Shown here piece by piece: positions 21,219 through 34,477 of a stretch of DNA of 64,000 bases. Numbering within the stretch: the first letter of the stretch is position 1; each line of letters starts with the position of its first letter. The translations under genes were made by a program, and so were the position numbers. The notes beneath the pieces are model-generated. The model was given only the letters and a program-made list of their open reading frames with translations, did not search any database and had not been told where the DNA came from. This DNA is from Ziziphus jujuba (Eukaryota > Streptophyta > Magnoliopsida > Rosales > Rhamnaceae): assembly GCF_031755915.1 (NCBI RefSeq), contig NC_083386.1, positions 17,407,001-17,471,000 on the forward strand, written 5' to 3'.

Positions 21219-23567
21219 TTAATAACAACAATAATAATTGGGAAAATTTAAGAAATTAAAATAAAAATTTAGAGGAATAATTTTTCTATCAAAACCTTCA
21301 CTAATTCACTCAATTTGAAAAATTCCCTTGATTAAAAATCATTTTCACAAAATCCATGATTTTGTATCCTCAAATTTTTAAATATCATTGTGAGAATGAA
21401 ATAAAATAAAGTAAAATAACATAAAATTAAATCTAAATAAAATGAAACATAATATTATTTAAATAAATATCCCCAAAAGTCTTATTTTTAAAAATAAAAA
21501 AGTAAAATTAAGAAAACAAATAATATAATAGAATAAATATTATATTTTAAACAATTAATAAATTAATAAATGATTAATTAATTAATTTAAAATCATAAAT
21601 TAAATAAATATATCGAAAACATATTTCAAGCATATATTAGGTTTATACTTGAAGCATGTCACTTTATACTGAGTGATGCCAGGTGGCACTTGGCATTCTA
21701 AATACCTACTTACTAAAAAAGAGGTGGGAAAAGACACCTACAATCGGACCCCTTGGCGTTCTAAGACATTAATTTAACAACCTACCATCCTATGGCTAAG
21801 GGGAGGGCGACTAACTTGCCAACCCTCTCTCATTAACTCCCATAGGATGGATAAATAATACCTACATGCTAATAAAAAATAAACATAGTACGCAACATTA
21901 ATACTACATCATGGATCTAAAAACAATACAGACATACGAAATTCACCACAATTCCATTTTTGTAAATTTTACCAGGACGTCATAATACATCAACTCATAT
22001 AATTTATTTAATTAATTAAATTGTATTTGTAAAAATCACAATCCTTACAAAAGCATAATTTTCCATGAAAAATTTATTTTATAGCACTCAACCAACAATT
22101 TTTGTTTTGCAAAAACATATATGAAAATACATTCATGAAACACATATAAATACCAACTTCCTTTTTTTTTATTTAAATGACATCAAAATTCATATGGCAT
22201 TTTATGTAATTTAAACCTAAAAAGAAATTTCAGAAAATTTGCCAGTCATTTAAAAATGAGAATCACACCAAATCCTCCACAGGATTCATTCTTTGGTTCA
22301 TATTGCTGTCTAAAATATCAACAAAAATAACAACAGCCATTAAAATATTATTTCATAGAGTATTTACACACAATTTACTAGTGGGATTAAACATAAATCA
22401 CAGTCAAAACTAGCAACCTATGTATCGAAATGAAGCTTAGAGTACAAGGGTTATGAATGAAATCTTACCTGTTAAAGATTCGGCTAGGCAATGGTGGGGT
22501 TCTCATTGGAAAGACTCAATCATTTAATACTCTTTAATCTCATAAACTAGCTCTAATTGAGCTAAAAGAGGCCATAAATTTGGGTTTAGGAAGGTAAAAA
22601 ATGGTGAAACATGGTGGTGGATCGGCCTGAAACTTGCCCAAAAAGGGGGGATTGGCAAGCCATCATTGTTGCAGAAAAAAGTCTCCAATCTATGTGTGTT
22701 AGTGGTCCATCAGTCGTGAAAAGTTGAGGGTTTATCAGTTTTTAAGTGGGTATGAGGGTGGTTTGGGTGGTGAGGAAGAGTGGAGGTCGGAAAGGGATGA
22801 AATTGGCCAAGAAATATGTTGCTATTACCACTAGAGAAATGATTCTATCCCTATGCATTGCCGGCTTACTCGTTGTGAAATTTTGTAGGCCAGTGCATGG
22901 TCGAGTGGGCTCTCTAGTGAAGTGGCATGTGAGGTTGAATAGTGGCTGGAGGTGGGTGGTTTGGCCTGGGAAAGTGGTTGTCCCTTCTCTTCTCTCTCTT
23001 TCCCCTCTCTCTTTCTCTCCTCTCTCATGGGTCAAAGTGGCCCAATAAAGCCCTCCAATGTGCCACTATGCACTCACAAAAGTGATTCCCATGTTGACAT
23101 GTGGCATGTGTCAGTTGATGTTTTAATCTTACATTTTAGATGTGGTGTCCAAAATACCCGATAAAGTCAGTTCTAGAAAAATAATTGCAAATTTATACAT
23201 CCATAACTTTTCAACTGTAGGCTCAAATTAAGCGTGTTGCTAATCTATAGACTTTTATCAATGAGTACTATACAATGGTACATAAGTAAAAACCATAATT
23301 CATACAAATAAAAGGTTAACCTCAACCTCGCTCGATCAGTTTAGTCTTTACCTTTTTCTGACCATAAATTTTTTATCCCAACTCTGATTTTGCATGTTAC
23401 TAGTCTACAAACTCATGATGACATGTGCCTCTCAGTGTTGCCTTGGTCAAAGCAAAATTCCATCTGGAAGACTTGTGGGACTTGCTCGATTAACCTGGTC
23501 ATTTCCTGTCAAACTTAGTTAAAATGTGAACAATATTTATGGTACACTTTGGTAAGGGGTGTTATTA
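21219..23567 (-). repeat. Element G 3' LTR, inner part
   Basis: This part of the LTR resumes after the LINE. It is colinear with 28930-30386 plus 34478-35300 (other LTR of G) and with 30960-33016 plus 34158-34477 (family-3 solo LTR). It contains the hairpin module at about 21660-21850, a CT-rich run near 22980-23030 and an LTR terminus near GGGGTGTTATTA (element-sense start). Open frames of up to about 100 codons near 22740-23050 are low-complexity and not shared as proteins, so I do not call a gene. Confidence 0.8.
21785..21850. repeat. Hairpin in family-3 LTR
   Basis: Perfect 11-bp arms CCATCCTATGG (21785-21795) and CCATAGGATGG (21840-21850) with a 44-bp loop. A related arm pair is present at about 29474-29560 and, weaker, at 31540-31625. 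Confidence 0.75.
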
Positions 23568-24170
23568 TAAACCCCTTACATTAATTTCATTTGTAAAATT
23601 TCATACTTTACTGAAATAGGTAAAGGTTTTCGGCTCGCATTTGCTCGTTGGATTCCCACCTCACTCCTCAACCAAATAGGTTTTCCAAAGAACCTTTGCT
23701 AAAGGGATGGTTTTGTTGCGATGCACTAATTGCTCCATGTAAGATAGATCTTCTTTTAGCTTGATGTTGGATGCCTCTAGTACATGCAATAGATTGGAAA
23801 TGTACTTTGTTGCATAGAGACATGGAATACATTATACACCATACCAACTTTTTTGACAAAGCCGACTTGTATGCTTTTGGGCTAATCCTCCTTATCATCT
23901 ATATGGATCTATTACGAAGGGTTTAGTTTCCCTTGTTTACCAAACTTTAAAACTCCTTTCCATAAGGATAATTTCATAAATACCCAATCACCGACTTCGA
24001 ATTCAAGATCCTTCCTTTGCACAACTGCATAAATTTTTTGTCGATCTTCTGCTACCTTTAGTCTTTCTCGGATGATTTTCATCTTGTGCATGGTCGATCT
24101 ACAAGTGTAATTAGACCTAACCAAATCTTCAGATTTAATAAGCTTTTCTTCATCCACCTTAGCCAACATA
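23568..24170 (-). pseudogene. Element G integrase C-terminus and chromodomain-like tail
   Basis: In element sense 24169-23912 gives RQKIYAVVQRKDLEFEVGDW and FMKLSLWKGVLKFGKQGKL, the GPY/F region of Tekay/Del-type chromoviral integrases. After frameshifts come LKEDLSYMEQLV, NKTIPLAKVLWK and finally WESNEQMRAENLYLFQ with a stop, the usual chromodomain ending (ATWE-E--MR---P-LF). The polypurine tract (TGTAAGGGG in sense) and the LTR start follow within about 50 bp. The chromodomain tail would direct insertion to chromatin marks (known for chromoviruses). Confidence 0.8.
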
Positions 24171-25000
24171 GTGGGTTCCTACATTGCTTCCATATAGTGC
24201 CTTATACTAAGACATTTAGATGCTCGATTTTTAACTGTTGCTATGGATAAATTTTACTTATGATAAGTGCTCATCCTATCTTGCTTTAAACTACATGATG
24301 CAAGGAATTAGCATGTCCTTCAAGGTCTAAATTGTTGTTTGACAATGCGCATCTATCCGCAGATGGAAGCAGTGCTAAAATTTAGCTTTGATCCTACTAC
24401 ATTCACCAAATATTACCACACCCTCGAGGTGAAATGCGGATCTTTGTCTAATGTGATGCTCATTGGTACCTTGTACAGACTCACTATACATTTCACAAAT
24501 AACTCAGCCAACATTTTTAGAAAAAACCATTCTAAAAATATATTAATTTAGTAAGTTGGTCGACGATCACCCATATACCATTATACCTTTTTGCAATAAG
24601 AGGGAGTTTAAACACAAAATCCATAGTGATATGCTCTCACTTCCATATGGAATTGGTAAGGATTGGAGATGTCCTAAATGCTTTTTCTTTTAGCCTTCAC
24701 TTGTTGACAGACCAAGCATTTCGATACAAACTCTACAACTTGTCTCTTCATACCAATCCACTGGTAGTACTTTGTAAATGTCTGATACGTCTTAGTACAT
24801 CCTGGATGCATCTTGTATATTGAATTATGCACTTCCTCCAAAATCTCTCCTTTTGGTTCCTTTATATCAGAAGTACAAAGCCAACCCTTATACACTAAGG
24901 CTTCATCTATTCTTACAGAGAAATATAAGCTTTTGGTTATTTTTAACTTGGGGCCTTCCATTTGAACTTCAAAAATGTTATTGAATGAAACTTGCCACAT
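24171..25000 (-). pseudogene. Element G integrase zinc arm and core
   Basis: The HHCC arm in element sense: EEVHNSIYKMHPGCTKTYQ then KCLVCQQVKAKRKSI (both His and both Cys kept). The core reads ITMDFVFKLPLIAKRYNGIW (first catalytic Asp in MDF) and VPMSITLDKDPHFTSRV (second Asp; the usual S-RD--F). The frame is interrupted by stops. This is a chromoviral integrase, distinct from those of A-F. Confidence 0.85.
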
Positions 25001-25440
25001 TTAAAAACTTACTAGAAGTACCCTAGAAAGATGCATGCACATTTCAACTCCCATCTTCTTCAATTCAACTAGTAAAGGAAGTCAAATAGACTGCATATAA
25101 CTAGGGATCCAGTAGCCTTCCTACTTAAATCATCGGCCACTATACTAGCCATGTTTGAGTGATAATCGATTACATGGTCATAATATTTTAATAACTCCAT
25201 CAACTTCCTTTGCCTTATATTCAAATCATTCTTTGTAAAAATATACTTAAGGCTTTTATGTTCAGTGTATATTTGGCACCTGGCACAATATATGTAATGC
25301 CACAAAGTTTTCAAGGCAAATACTACTACAGCAAGCTCCAAATCATGAGTAAGGTAATTCAACTCATGCTTTTTCAATTTTTTTGAAGCATAAGCAACCA
25401 ACCTTTCATTTTGCATTAAAACACAACCTAAGCCTTGATG
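25001..25440 (-). pseudogene. Element G RNase H
   Basis: [20 protein letters not shown] opens the domain, followed by [20 protein letters not shown] (catalytic Glu), [19 protein letters not shown] (usual YTDHKSL; D to E) and [18 protein letters not shown] ending. It is open for about 115 codons. The first catalytic Asp (CDAS) lies upstream and is lost at the deletion junction that removed reverse transcriptase. Confidence 0.85.
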
Positions 25441-25800
25441 GTAGACTTTGAAACCATAATTTTTTTTTTATTAGGTTAGAATAATAGTAGAGATTAGACT
25501 TGATAAGGGTTTCTAGTACTTTAAGTAGAGCACCACCACTGGGAAGACCTGACACTTTAATGTCACTTCCTTTTTATAACAATCCATAGAGACATCATTT
25601 GCAATAAGCCAATTTATGCCAAGGATTACACCTAATGCATAAAGATCTAATAGAATTTTGTCTACTTCCATCATTTAACATCCTATAAGCATTTGATTAA
25701 GCCACAATGACTCTCCTACAGGGTAGCGATTTTTAAATGACACCCTAATAGAATTGAGGTTACCCCAAATTGAGCAATAAGCTCTCGTAAGATAAAGGAA
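25441..25800 (-). pseudogene. Element G protease remnant
   Basis: ALGVILGINWLIANDVSMDC in element sense is the C-terminal strand of a chromoviral protease (usual FDVILGMDWL--Y-A--DC). It is followed by KKEVTLKCQVFP and then, without any reverse transcriptase, by RNase H at about 25440. Confidence 0.7.
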
Positions 25801-27060
25801 TGTGGGGCCCCTAAGTCAACAAGAACAAGTGCATCGTTATCAAAACTATTCGAAGTACCTGTTACCATGTTGGGTGTGGCTAAGGCTTTTCGCTACATCA
25901 TAGCAAACACCCAGCCTAGATCTGTTAGTTGTGGTCTTCATCCATTGTCTCTACTGGGTCTTGTACATTGCTGTGCTGATCCAGATGAACCACATACACC
26001 TCGGCTTGCTTGTGAACTCTACCCCTTGTAACCACTGCCTATTGAGCTTGTGGGCCCGATCCCACTACTCTAGTACGACCATGTAGATAGGGGCAGTCCT
26101 TTTACATATGGCCTGATTGCCGCATTCAAAGCATATGCCATCCGACATAAGCCCACTATGCTGGTCTAAAAATTTCTCCAAGTTTAAACCTCTAGTAAAT
26201 GCTGGTACCATTCCTTATCGAACATCATGCTGCATGTGGAAAATGATGATCTCTCCACATTAGACTACCTCAGTAGGGAACTTGGTTCACGATTGCCTTG
26301 TTCTACACTATAAAAGGATCTTGAGCTATGGCTCCTCTTAGGTGACCCTTGGTGGAGGCTCCAAAATAGGTACCTTTGAATGACCTGCACCTTGATCTGT
26401 GCATTAAAATCTACCATTCTCCTTTAAGCATGGCATCTCTCACATATAGGTTGGATGCATAGCCCCAAAAATATTCAATGCTATATTCCCATTTAAGCCA
26501 TCTAAGAACCTTGTTTTCTTGATTTCTTGATCCAAAATCAATTAGTGCAAACTCAAACAACTGCCAGAACTTCCTTTTATACTCGGAGATTGTTATATTT
26601 CATTGGCACAGCCTTTCGAGTTCTCTCCTCCTTGACTCAAGAAAAGCAGGAAGGCAATAATCCATGGTGAAAACATTCTTAAATTGCCCCTAAGTATGAA
26701 ATCTCCTCATTTTCTCAATCCTCCACCATTTCCTAGCATCTCTCTCTAGCATATAACTTGCTATCCTACCTTGGTCCTCATGAAGATATTGAGTCTGTTC
26801 TTCTAAGATTTTCTCCATGTCAGCCAACCATGCTATAGCTGTTGCTAGGCCTTTAGTTCCACCAAAGTTTACGGCTCCCAAGCACTTTGCCTAGTCCATA
26901 TTGTACCCTGTAGCATTAGTATTACCTAGCACTTGAGTTAATTGTTAGACAAGATTTCAAAAGGTCAACCCACTGCCAGAACTTTATGCCAAGTCCCCTT
27001 GAGTGTCACATCTATTTCACTTAGGCATCATAGTAAATTCTAGAGGAACAAAACAAAGAT
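25801..27060 (-). pseudogene. Element G gag and zinc knuckle
   Basis: Gag in element sense: GLATAIAWLADMEKILEEQT and ASYMLERDARKWWRIE (26881-26690), the Tekay/Del capsid pattern. The nucleocapsid knuckle near 26140-26095 reads CFECG, then in a shifted frame GHM and KDCP, so a one-base shift and a stop split the CCHC box. The surrounding sequence is Gln/Pro rich. It is not functional. Confidence 0.75.
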
Positions 27061-27156
27061 ATAGAAAAAGCATTTTAAGCAATATTTCATAAAGAAAACA
27101 ATTGAATGATGGGATGCGTAACAATGTACAATCCCCTAAGAATACGAGAACCTAGA
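27061..27156 (-). other. Element G short leader
   Basis: About 100 bp between gag and the primer site, noncoding. Confidence 0.5.
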
Positions 27157-27170
27157 GATCTAATACTAAA
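27157..27170 (-). promoter_or_regulatory. Element G primer binding site (decayed)
   Basis: In element sense TTTAGTATTAGATC follows the LTR end by about two bases. It resembles a TTGGTATYAGAGC site, with substitutions. Confidence 0.55.
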
Positions 27171-27313
27171 GCTGTTAGGACATTCCCAAAATTTCCTACT
27201 GAAACCTTAGGCAAGAACTGATGAGGGAAAACCTCATTGAAATTCTATAGAAACCCAGCAACACCTTCTGAAAGATTGTACTTTCTCCAAAATTTTTGAG
27301 CATAGAAAATACA

Positions 27314-28434
27314 TGATGAGAATCCACCTGTACTCGTACAACCTACGACTCGCTGGGGTGATGATCCTATGCAATTCAAGATGGGGCCAATTACTAGGGC
27401 ACAAGCTAATAGATTTAAAGACAATCTGGTTAAATTAATTTAGGGTGTTATTAAATCTCAAGAAGGTATGATAATACTCGAAGATCCAAAGCCCGTTCTA
27501 TGCATCCAGATTATGAAGGCCGAAATGGACTCGGAAAGCTGTTTTTGTGCATTTATGGACTTTGGGTAGCAAGGGATTAATTTGTTGGGTCATGAACGTG
27601 ATTAAGCACTTAAAGTCATGCCAAGGTAGAAGCAAAGCCGTTCAAAAGCCACATTTGCGCATAAGCCTTCAACTTGGCCAGTTTTGATTGGTTTGGTGCT
27701 GGGAAGGGTTCTATTTGCATTTCAAGCAAGTTTTGCTTATTCCAATCAAGGACAACGTGTGGGAACCAGTTCTAATCCTATTTGGCATCTTATATGACAT
27801 ATTGGAGCTGATTTGGAGCCTAAACTAGCTAGTGATTGGACTAAAATAGCTTTGTTGGCAAACTAGTCAACTAGTTTCCTAATCTGAAATTTGACTTTTT
27901 ATTTTAGGAAAAAGTCTTTTATTTTGGTTTTTGCTTATTTATTTGCTGGACAAATTAATTTAGGAAGGTTGGTATTTTATTATTTTGATTGTAAATTAAT
28001 TAATTCCTATTTCAAAATTAAGGAATTAATTAATCCAAATTAGTTTAGGAAACATAGAAAATTTAGCACTTACCTATTCCTATTCTATGTTGGCCAAATT
28101 TTACTTCTTGTTTCTAGGGTTTTTGTTTTGTGGCTTCAAACCTATTTAAAGGCTTATTTTCTCACTAATATGAAGTATATCATTCATACAGAAAATTATT
28201 TGTGAGAAGAATTCTTTTTGTTCTCTTTGAACACCTAAACCATTGAATAAAAATTGAGTGTATTAGTTTGACTTATCAATAGGACATTCATTACCTATTG
28301 TGGCGTTTTCATCATACTAAGGTTTATAATTGCAAGTTGATTAGGGATTAAGGTGACCATTAAAACTTGAACTTAATTGTGATCTGGGCTAATGTAATAT
28401 GGGTTTAAGAGGAAGTTGATCTAGATTCGTATCA
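27314..28434 (+). repeat. Family-1 LTR, copy 4, in element G LTR
   Basis: 1121 bp, starting TGATGAGAATCC and ending GATTCGTATCA. Flanks are ATACA and GTATG, not a matching duplication, so either three transitions or a rearrangement has occurred. The tail frame (MGPITRAQANRFKDNLV) is interrupted by stops. The TATA dyad is present near 28140-28160. Confidence 0.85.
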
Positions 28435-30386
28435 GTATGCTCCAAAATATACAACCACTTTATTCTTCCCCCTTACTACAACATTTCCACAAGATTGAAG
28501 CACTCCAAAAATAAAAGAACTCAGAGTTAAATAATTAATTAACATACCAAAATAATTTTATACAAAAACACCAAGTCTACAATTTAGTATTAGAGCAGTC
28601 TTAGATCATTTAAAGAAGCACGAATATTATAGGAACATGAGAAATAACAATGGCAATAATAATAATAATAATAGAGATAGAAAGAAAAATTTTACTTGAA
28701 TACAACAATGGAAGGATGATGTCATAACGGCACGCAACCTGGCTGACAGTCTGCTAACTACTTGACTTGAGGGAATGTGTTTGAAAAAATAAAAGAAATG
28801 TTAATCAGTCTAGTGAGTGGTATCCATCTAGTTTTAACAATAATATTAATAGTAAATATAATGATTATATAAAAAATAAGAAATAATTATTAGATAAGTA
28901 TAAAAAAATTTAACAATAGGCAATTTTATTAATACAAACAAAAATAATTGGGAAAAATTAAGAAATTAAAATAAAAAGCTTAGAGGAATAATTTTTCTCT
29001 TAAAACTCACATTAGTTTACTCAATTTAAAAAGCTCCCTTGTTTAAAAATCGTTTTCACAAAACCCATAATTTTGTATCCCCAAATATTTAAATATAATT
29101 GTGGGAAATAAAATAAAATTAAGTTAAAATTAAGATAAAGCATAATATTATTTAAATAAATATCCCCAAAAATAGTCTTTTTAAAAATAAATAAGTAAAA
29201 TTAGGATGCAAAAAATATAATATCATAAATATTATTTTTAAAACAATTAAATAAATTAATAAATGATTAGTTAAACAATTTAAAACCATAAATTAAATAA
29301 ATACATTGAAAAGATTTTTAAAAGCATATATCAGGTGTATAGCTATACACTATATGCTGAGTGAAGCTAGGTGCCGCTTGGCATGCCAAATACCTCCTGA
29401 CAAAAAGAAAGATAGGAAGATATACTTGCAATCGGAGACCTTGGTATCCCAAGGCATCAAGGCTAACAACCTGCTATCCTATGACTATGAAGAAGGCGAC
29501 TAATGCTCATGGTGTAAAATACCTACCACCCTCTATCATTTAGCTCTGATAGGATGGCTAAATAATATTTGTGTGCTAATCATAATAAAAATAGTACAGA
29601 ACACTAGTTTTGTATGGTGCATCTAAAAATAATATAGACGTATGAATTTTACCTCAATTCCATTTTTGTAAATTTTATGGGGATGCCATAATACATCAAA
29701 CTCATATAATTTATGTGATTGATTGAAAATATTTAAAAAAATCACATCCTTCACGAAAGCATAATTTTCCTTAAAAATTTATTTTATAATAGTAAACCAA
29801 CAATTTTTGTTTTACAAATATATATATGAAATTACATTCATGAAACATATATAAATATCAATTTCTTTTTTTTTAAATAACACAATATTTATCAAAAGTA
29901 AATTTTATAAAATGTACCACTTGACTAAAAATTAGAATCACACTAAATCCTCTATGGGATCCATTTCTCAGATCACACAGGTGCCTAAAATATTTATAAA
30001 AATACAACACCCATTAAAATATCATTTTTTATCAGATATTTTACATATAATTTATCTGAAGGTTAAATGCAAACCTCAAACAAAACTAGCAACCTATATC
30101 AAAGATTTGGTTGGTGGTGGCTGGGATCTTGCCGGAAAGACTTAGCCACTCAATACTTTTGGATCTTACAAATTGACTTGAATTTAGCCAAAAGAATCTC
30201 AAATTTGGGTTAGGAGGGTAAAAAATGGTGAAAAGGGTTGTGGATTAGTTTCAAAGTCACCGAAAAAGGGGGATCGATGAGTTGCTGCTGTCACCGAAAA
30301 AAGTCTTTGAACCTAAATTGATAGTGGTCCAACAACCATGAAAATTTAGGGATTTATTGGTTTTGAATGGGTAAGAGGATGTTGGG

Positions 30387-33300
30387 TGTCAAGATCTACC
30401 AAAGATTTCTTATCAGAACCCTAGACAAGCCCCGATTAGAAGAAACCCTATTGGACATTTCTACGGAAAATTCGGAAGTATCTCCTCTGAGGGTTGGACT
30501 TGTCGCAAAATTCCTTGCATAGAAAACATATTTTAATAGATCACCACCTTATTCCTCACATCTTACTGCAAATATTTTTCATAAGAGGTAGCACTTCAAT
30601 AATAAAACAATACAGAAGGTGGCACAACAATAAATAAATAAATAACAATAATCCAATACAACATGCAGAGCATACTAGGTGTAATTCAAAGATAAAATTT
30701 AATACAAATATAAGAAATTATGAAAGAAAATTACAGGAACTAAAAAAGGAAAAGAAAAGAAATGGAACACTCTTCTTGGAATATAATAGTGGACAGAAGC
30801 GTCGGACTCGCCTTTGAACGGTCAATGCCTTCTAACATCTAGGCCTAGGAAAATGGATTTAAAATAGAAAAGTAATGAGATGCTAATCATCCCAGTAAGT
30901 GGCACCTAACTATGAAAAAAAAATTATAAAATAAAGACAATTAAGAATACATAAATAAATAATAAATAAATGAATAATTAAATAAATAAATAAATGGATA
31001 AAAATTAAGAATTTTCTCTAAAAGCCCTCACAATTTCACTTCGGTGAAAAAGTTCACCTTTTTAAAAATATCTCCACAAAACCCATATTTTTTATATTCC
31101 TCAAAAATCAAGTTAGTAAAAAAGATATAGTTAAAATAATATTATAAATAATTTTATAAACAATTAGTAATTTAAGTCAACATATAATAAAATAAAATTA
31201 AAATGTTGTATGGAAATTTGGTATGGAATAAAATAAAGTAAAATAGGAAATATGAATAATGTAATGTTATAAAATTTAAATTCAACAATCTAAATAATTT
31301 TGTTAAAAAAGCAATTTAAATAATTTAAAAACATAATTTTAAATAATTAAAACATGATAAAAATAGATTTTTAAAATTAATTTTGAAAACTCAAATTAGG
31401 AATAAACATAACACACCACACTATAGACCAAGTGGTGTCAAGCAGAATTTGATGTCCTTAGTACTACTCTCACAGGAAGGTTAAAAGGAGAAACCTACAA
31501 ACGGTCACCTTCACGTCCCAAGGTGCTGATGCTAATAACCTGTCATTTTACGGCCAAAGGGGTGGCTAATGCTTACTATACAAAATACTTGCCAATCCTT
31601 TCACCCATAGCTCCCACAGGATAACTAATAAATTCACGCGCCCTAATCATAAATATAGTACAAAATACTAGTACTGTATAGTGCATCTAAAACTATAAAA
31701 TTTGGAATATCATAAATACCAAAATTTTCATAGAATTATACCATCAGGGTTTAGAACATTTTTCTAAACCCATAAAATTTCATATTTTCTTTTAAACCAT
31801 CATCATAAATCTAATAATTTAAACAATTCAATTTTTAGTACAAGAAATTAAATTTCACAATTGCTTAAATAAACAAATAAATTTAACACGATTATTTTCC
31901 TTAAATCCTTAAAATTAATTTATGCAAAGCTAATATTAAATCACATAAATTTCACACATAATTAAATACACATAAATATATATGCTTTGTTATGCACAAT
32001 AAATTTAACAAATCCATAAAATAAATTAATGCATTAATTATATATAAAATCACATAAACTGCACAAAATTATTTAATTTAAACCTTGGCATAAAATTTCC
32101 AAAAATTTAAACAAGATAAATACATAATTATAATAGCCTAAATTAAATTTAGGAAAATGGATAACTCACCTAAAACACGTGGATCACTTGAGATCCTTTA
32201 CACGATTGGTTCCACAATTCATACAGATGCCTAAAATATCATCAAAACAAATACTAATTAAAATAATATTTTAATTGGGTATAATATACATGGTCTATCC
32301 GGGGAAGCTAACACAAACTTTGTCCAAAATATGCAAATTTAGGTTGGGTACAAAATACCAAAAAGAAGCGCACGATACGAGGACTAGAAGCTTGGCTACC
32401 AACTATTCCTGGATCTCCTAATCTAGTGAGATTCAGATGAAATGGACCTTATATTTAGGTTTAGGGAGGTCAAAACAAGCGGGAAAGGGTGGTGGACATG
32501 TCGAAAACTCGCTAGAATCAAAGAAACCGACGAGCCATCACCATCGCCAAAAAACATCTTCGACATCGGCACGTTCAATGACCACTAGCAGTCAAGCTTG
32601 GCAGGAAAGACAGCCAGAGGATGGGATAGTAGTATGGGTAGTGAGAACAAGAGGTGGCTGGATTGGGAGAAAACGGCCAGCAAAGCGGGTGGCACTGCCT
32701 TTGGAAATCTCGTCAATCCTAGTGCGTCGTAGGCCTGCTGGCCATCTAACTTGGCCCGCTAGCCAGTCTTGAAAGGGCCAAAGATATTGGCTGGTGTGTG
32801 CAGAATGATGGTGACCGAATCATAGTGAATGACGTATGGTTGATTTACTCCCTCATGGGATTGGCTAGTTTTTTGACACGTGGCATAGTATCAATGAGCA
32901 CTGTGCACATGTTTTCCACATACATAGAGATTTGTACCTGGTAAAAGTAGTCATGGAAAAATTTATCAAACTTCAATAGTCTGTAACTTTTCAACCATAA
33001 AACAAAATTAAACATGCCACTTGATGAGAATCAACCCATACTCATTCAACTGACAACTCGTTGGAGTCCAGATCCTATACAGTTGAAGACCGGGCCAATC
33101 ACTAGGGCTCAAGCTAAGAGATTTAAGGATAAAATAGCTAGAGTTATACAAGGAGTTATCAATTCTCAAAAGGGTTTGTCAATATCCAAAGATTCAAAGC
33201 CTATTTTAAGCATCCAAGTGGAGGAGGTCGATATGGACTCGAGTAGCTATTTTAGTACATTTATGGACTTCAGGCAGCAAGGAATGGGTTCAACACTTCA

Positions 33301-34477
33301 TGAGCTTAATTCATATCACTATGAGGTCATGGAATCAAGTCAAGGTAGACGAAAAAGCAACTAAGAAGGTCATTTGCACATGGAAAGGATTTTTGGCCGA
33401 AATTGCTGTATTTGTCGCTGACTTTACTGTATTTGCTGATTTGGCATTTTCTCTTTGTTCCAATCAAGGGAAACATATGGGAATCATAAATAATCCTAGT
33501 TGGCTTCCTAAATGCATATGGGAGCTGATTTGGAGCCTTTACAAGCAGAAAATTGGTCAAAGATAGCTTAGGTGTCAAACTAGTTAACTAGTTTCCTAAT
33601 TTGAATTTGACTTTTTGTTTTAGGAAACTATCTTTTATTTTTATTTTTATTTGTTTATTTGCTGGAAAAATCAACTTAGGAAAGTTATAATTTTATTATT
33701 TTGATTGTAAATTAATTAATTCCTAATTCAAAATAAAGGAATTAATTACTACAAATTAGTTTAGGAAAGGAAGGTGACAATTGGCCAAGCTTGGTTTCAT
33801 AATCTCTATCGTAGTTTTGAATATTCTTTTAGGATTTCATTTTGTTTCTTCAAAGCCTAGTCAAAGACTTATTTTCAAGGAGAAATCAGCTTACATAGTA
33901 TTCAGAAATTTATTTGTGAGATAAAATTCTCTTAGTTCTCTTTGAACACCTAAAACACCATTACAGAGTGAGTGTTTTAGTTTGATTTATCAATATGAAA
34001 TCAAGCACCTATTATGGCGATTTCATCATATACCAAGGTTTCTAGTCATAGGTTGATTAGGGGTTAAGGTGACCATAAGAACTTGAACTTAGTTTTTCGA
34101 TCCAAGCTAATATAATACGGGTCTAGGCACGAATCGACCTAGGTTGATATCACCACTAATCTATGAACTTACATCCATGAGTACTTTATAATAATACGCA
34201 AGTCAAAACTAAATTTTTACAAAAATAAAAAATTAACTCAGCATTGTTTAGATAGTCTGTACTGCAACTTGTTTCATCTATAACTTTCGAATCACAGCTC
34301 CATTTTCAACATGCTACTAATCAATGAACTCAGGTCAATGAATACTTCATCGTCATGCCTCTTTCAACAAAAAATTCCACCCACATTAGAAAATCAACCA
34401 TGGACCCCATTAGTCAACTAGGTAAAACTCGGTCAAAGCGTAAAAAATTCCAGTGTACTTTGGGATATGGTGTTACA
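30387..34477 (-). repeat. Family-3 solo LTR nested in the G LTR
   Basis: Opens TGTCAAGATC and closes GGTGTTACA, with 4/5 target duplication TTGGG (30382-30386) and TTGGT (34478-34482). After removing the family-1 solo LTR it is about 2.95 kb, the same size as the LTRs of G. There is no internal region, so it is a solo LTR. Open frames such as 32437-32772 are not recognisable proteins. Confidence 0.8.
33022..34152 (+). repeat. Family-1 solo LTR, copy 5, with TSD
   Basis: 1131 bp with perfect target duplication CCACT at 33017-33021 and 34153-34157. It starts TGATGAGAATC and ends TTGATATCA. It keeps the longest open tail frame, 33014-33364, containing KTGPITRAQAKRFKDKIAR, VINSQKGLSISKD and KPILSIQVEEVDMDSSSYF. 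This is the third nesting level (family-1 LTR in family-3 LTR in G LTR). Confidence 0.93.

Noticed and set aside
22742..23164. Overlapping open frames of 65-100 codons on both strands
   Set aside because: They lie in a CT/GA-rich part of the family-3 LTR, have low-complexity Arg/Glu or Ser/Leu composition, and the matching frames are not kept in the other LTR copies.
27309..28439. Target duplication for family-1 copy 4
   Set aside because: ATACA and GTATG differ at three of five positions, so they cannot be called a duplication.
32437..32772. 111-codon open frame on plus
   Set aside because: Inside the family-3 solo LTR; no motif, and not conserved at 22600-22750 or 30200-30380.
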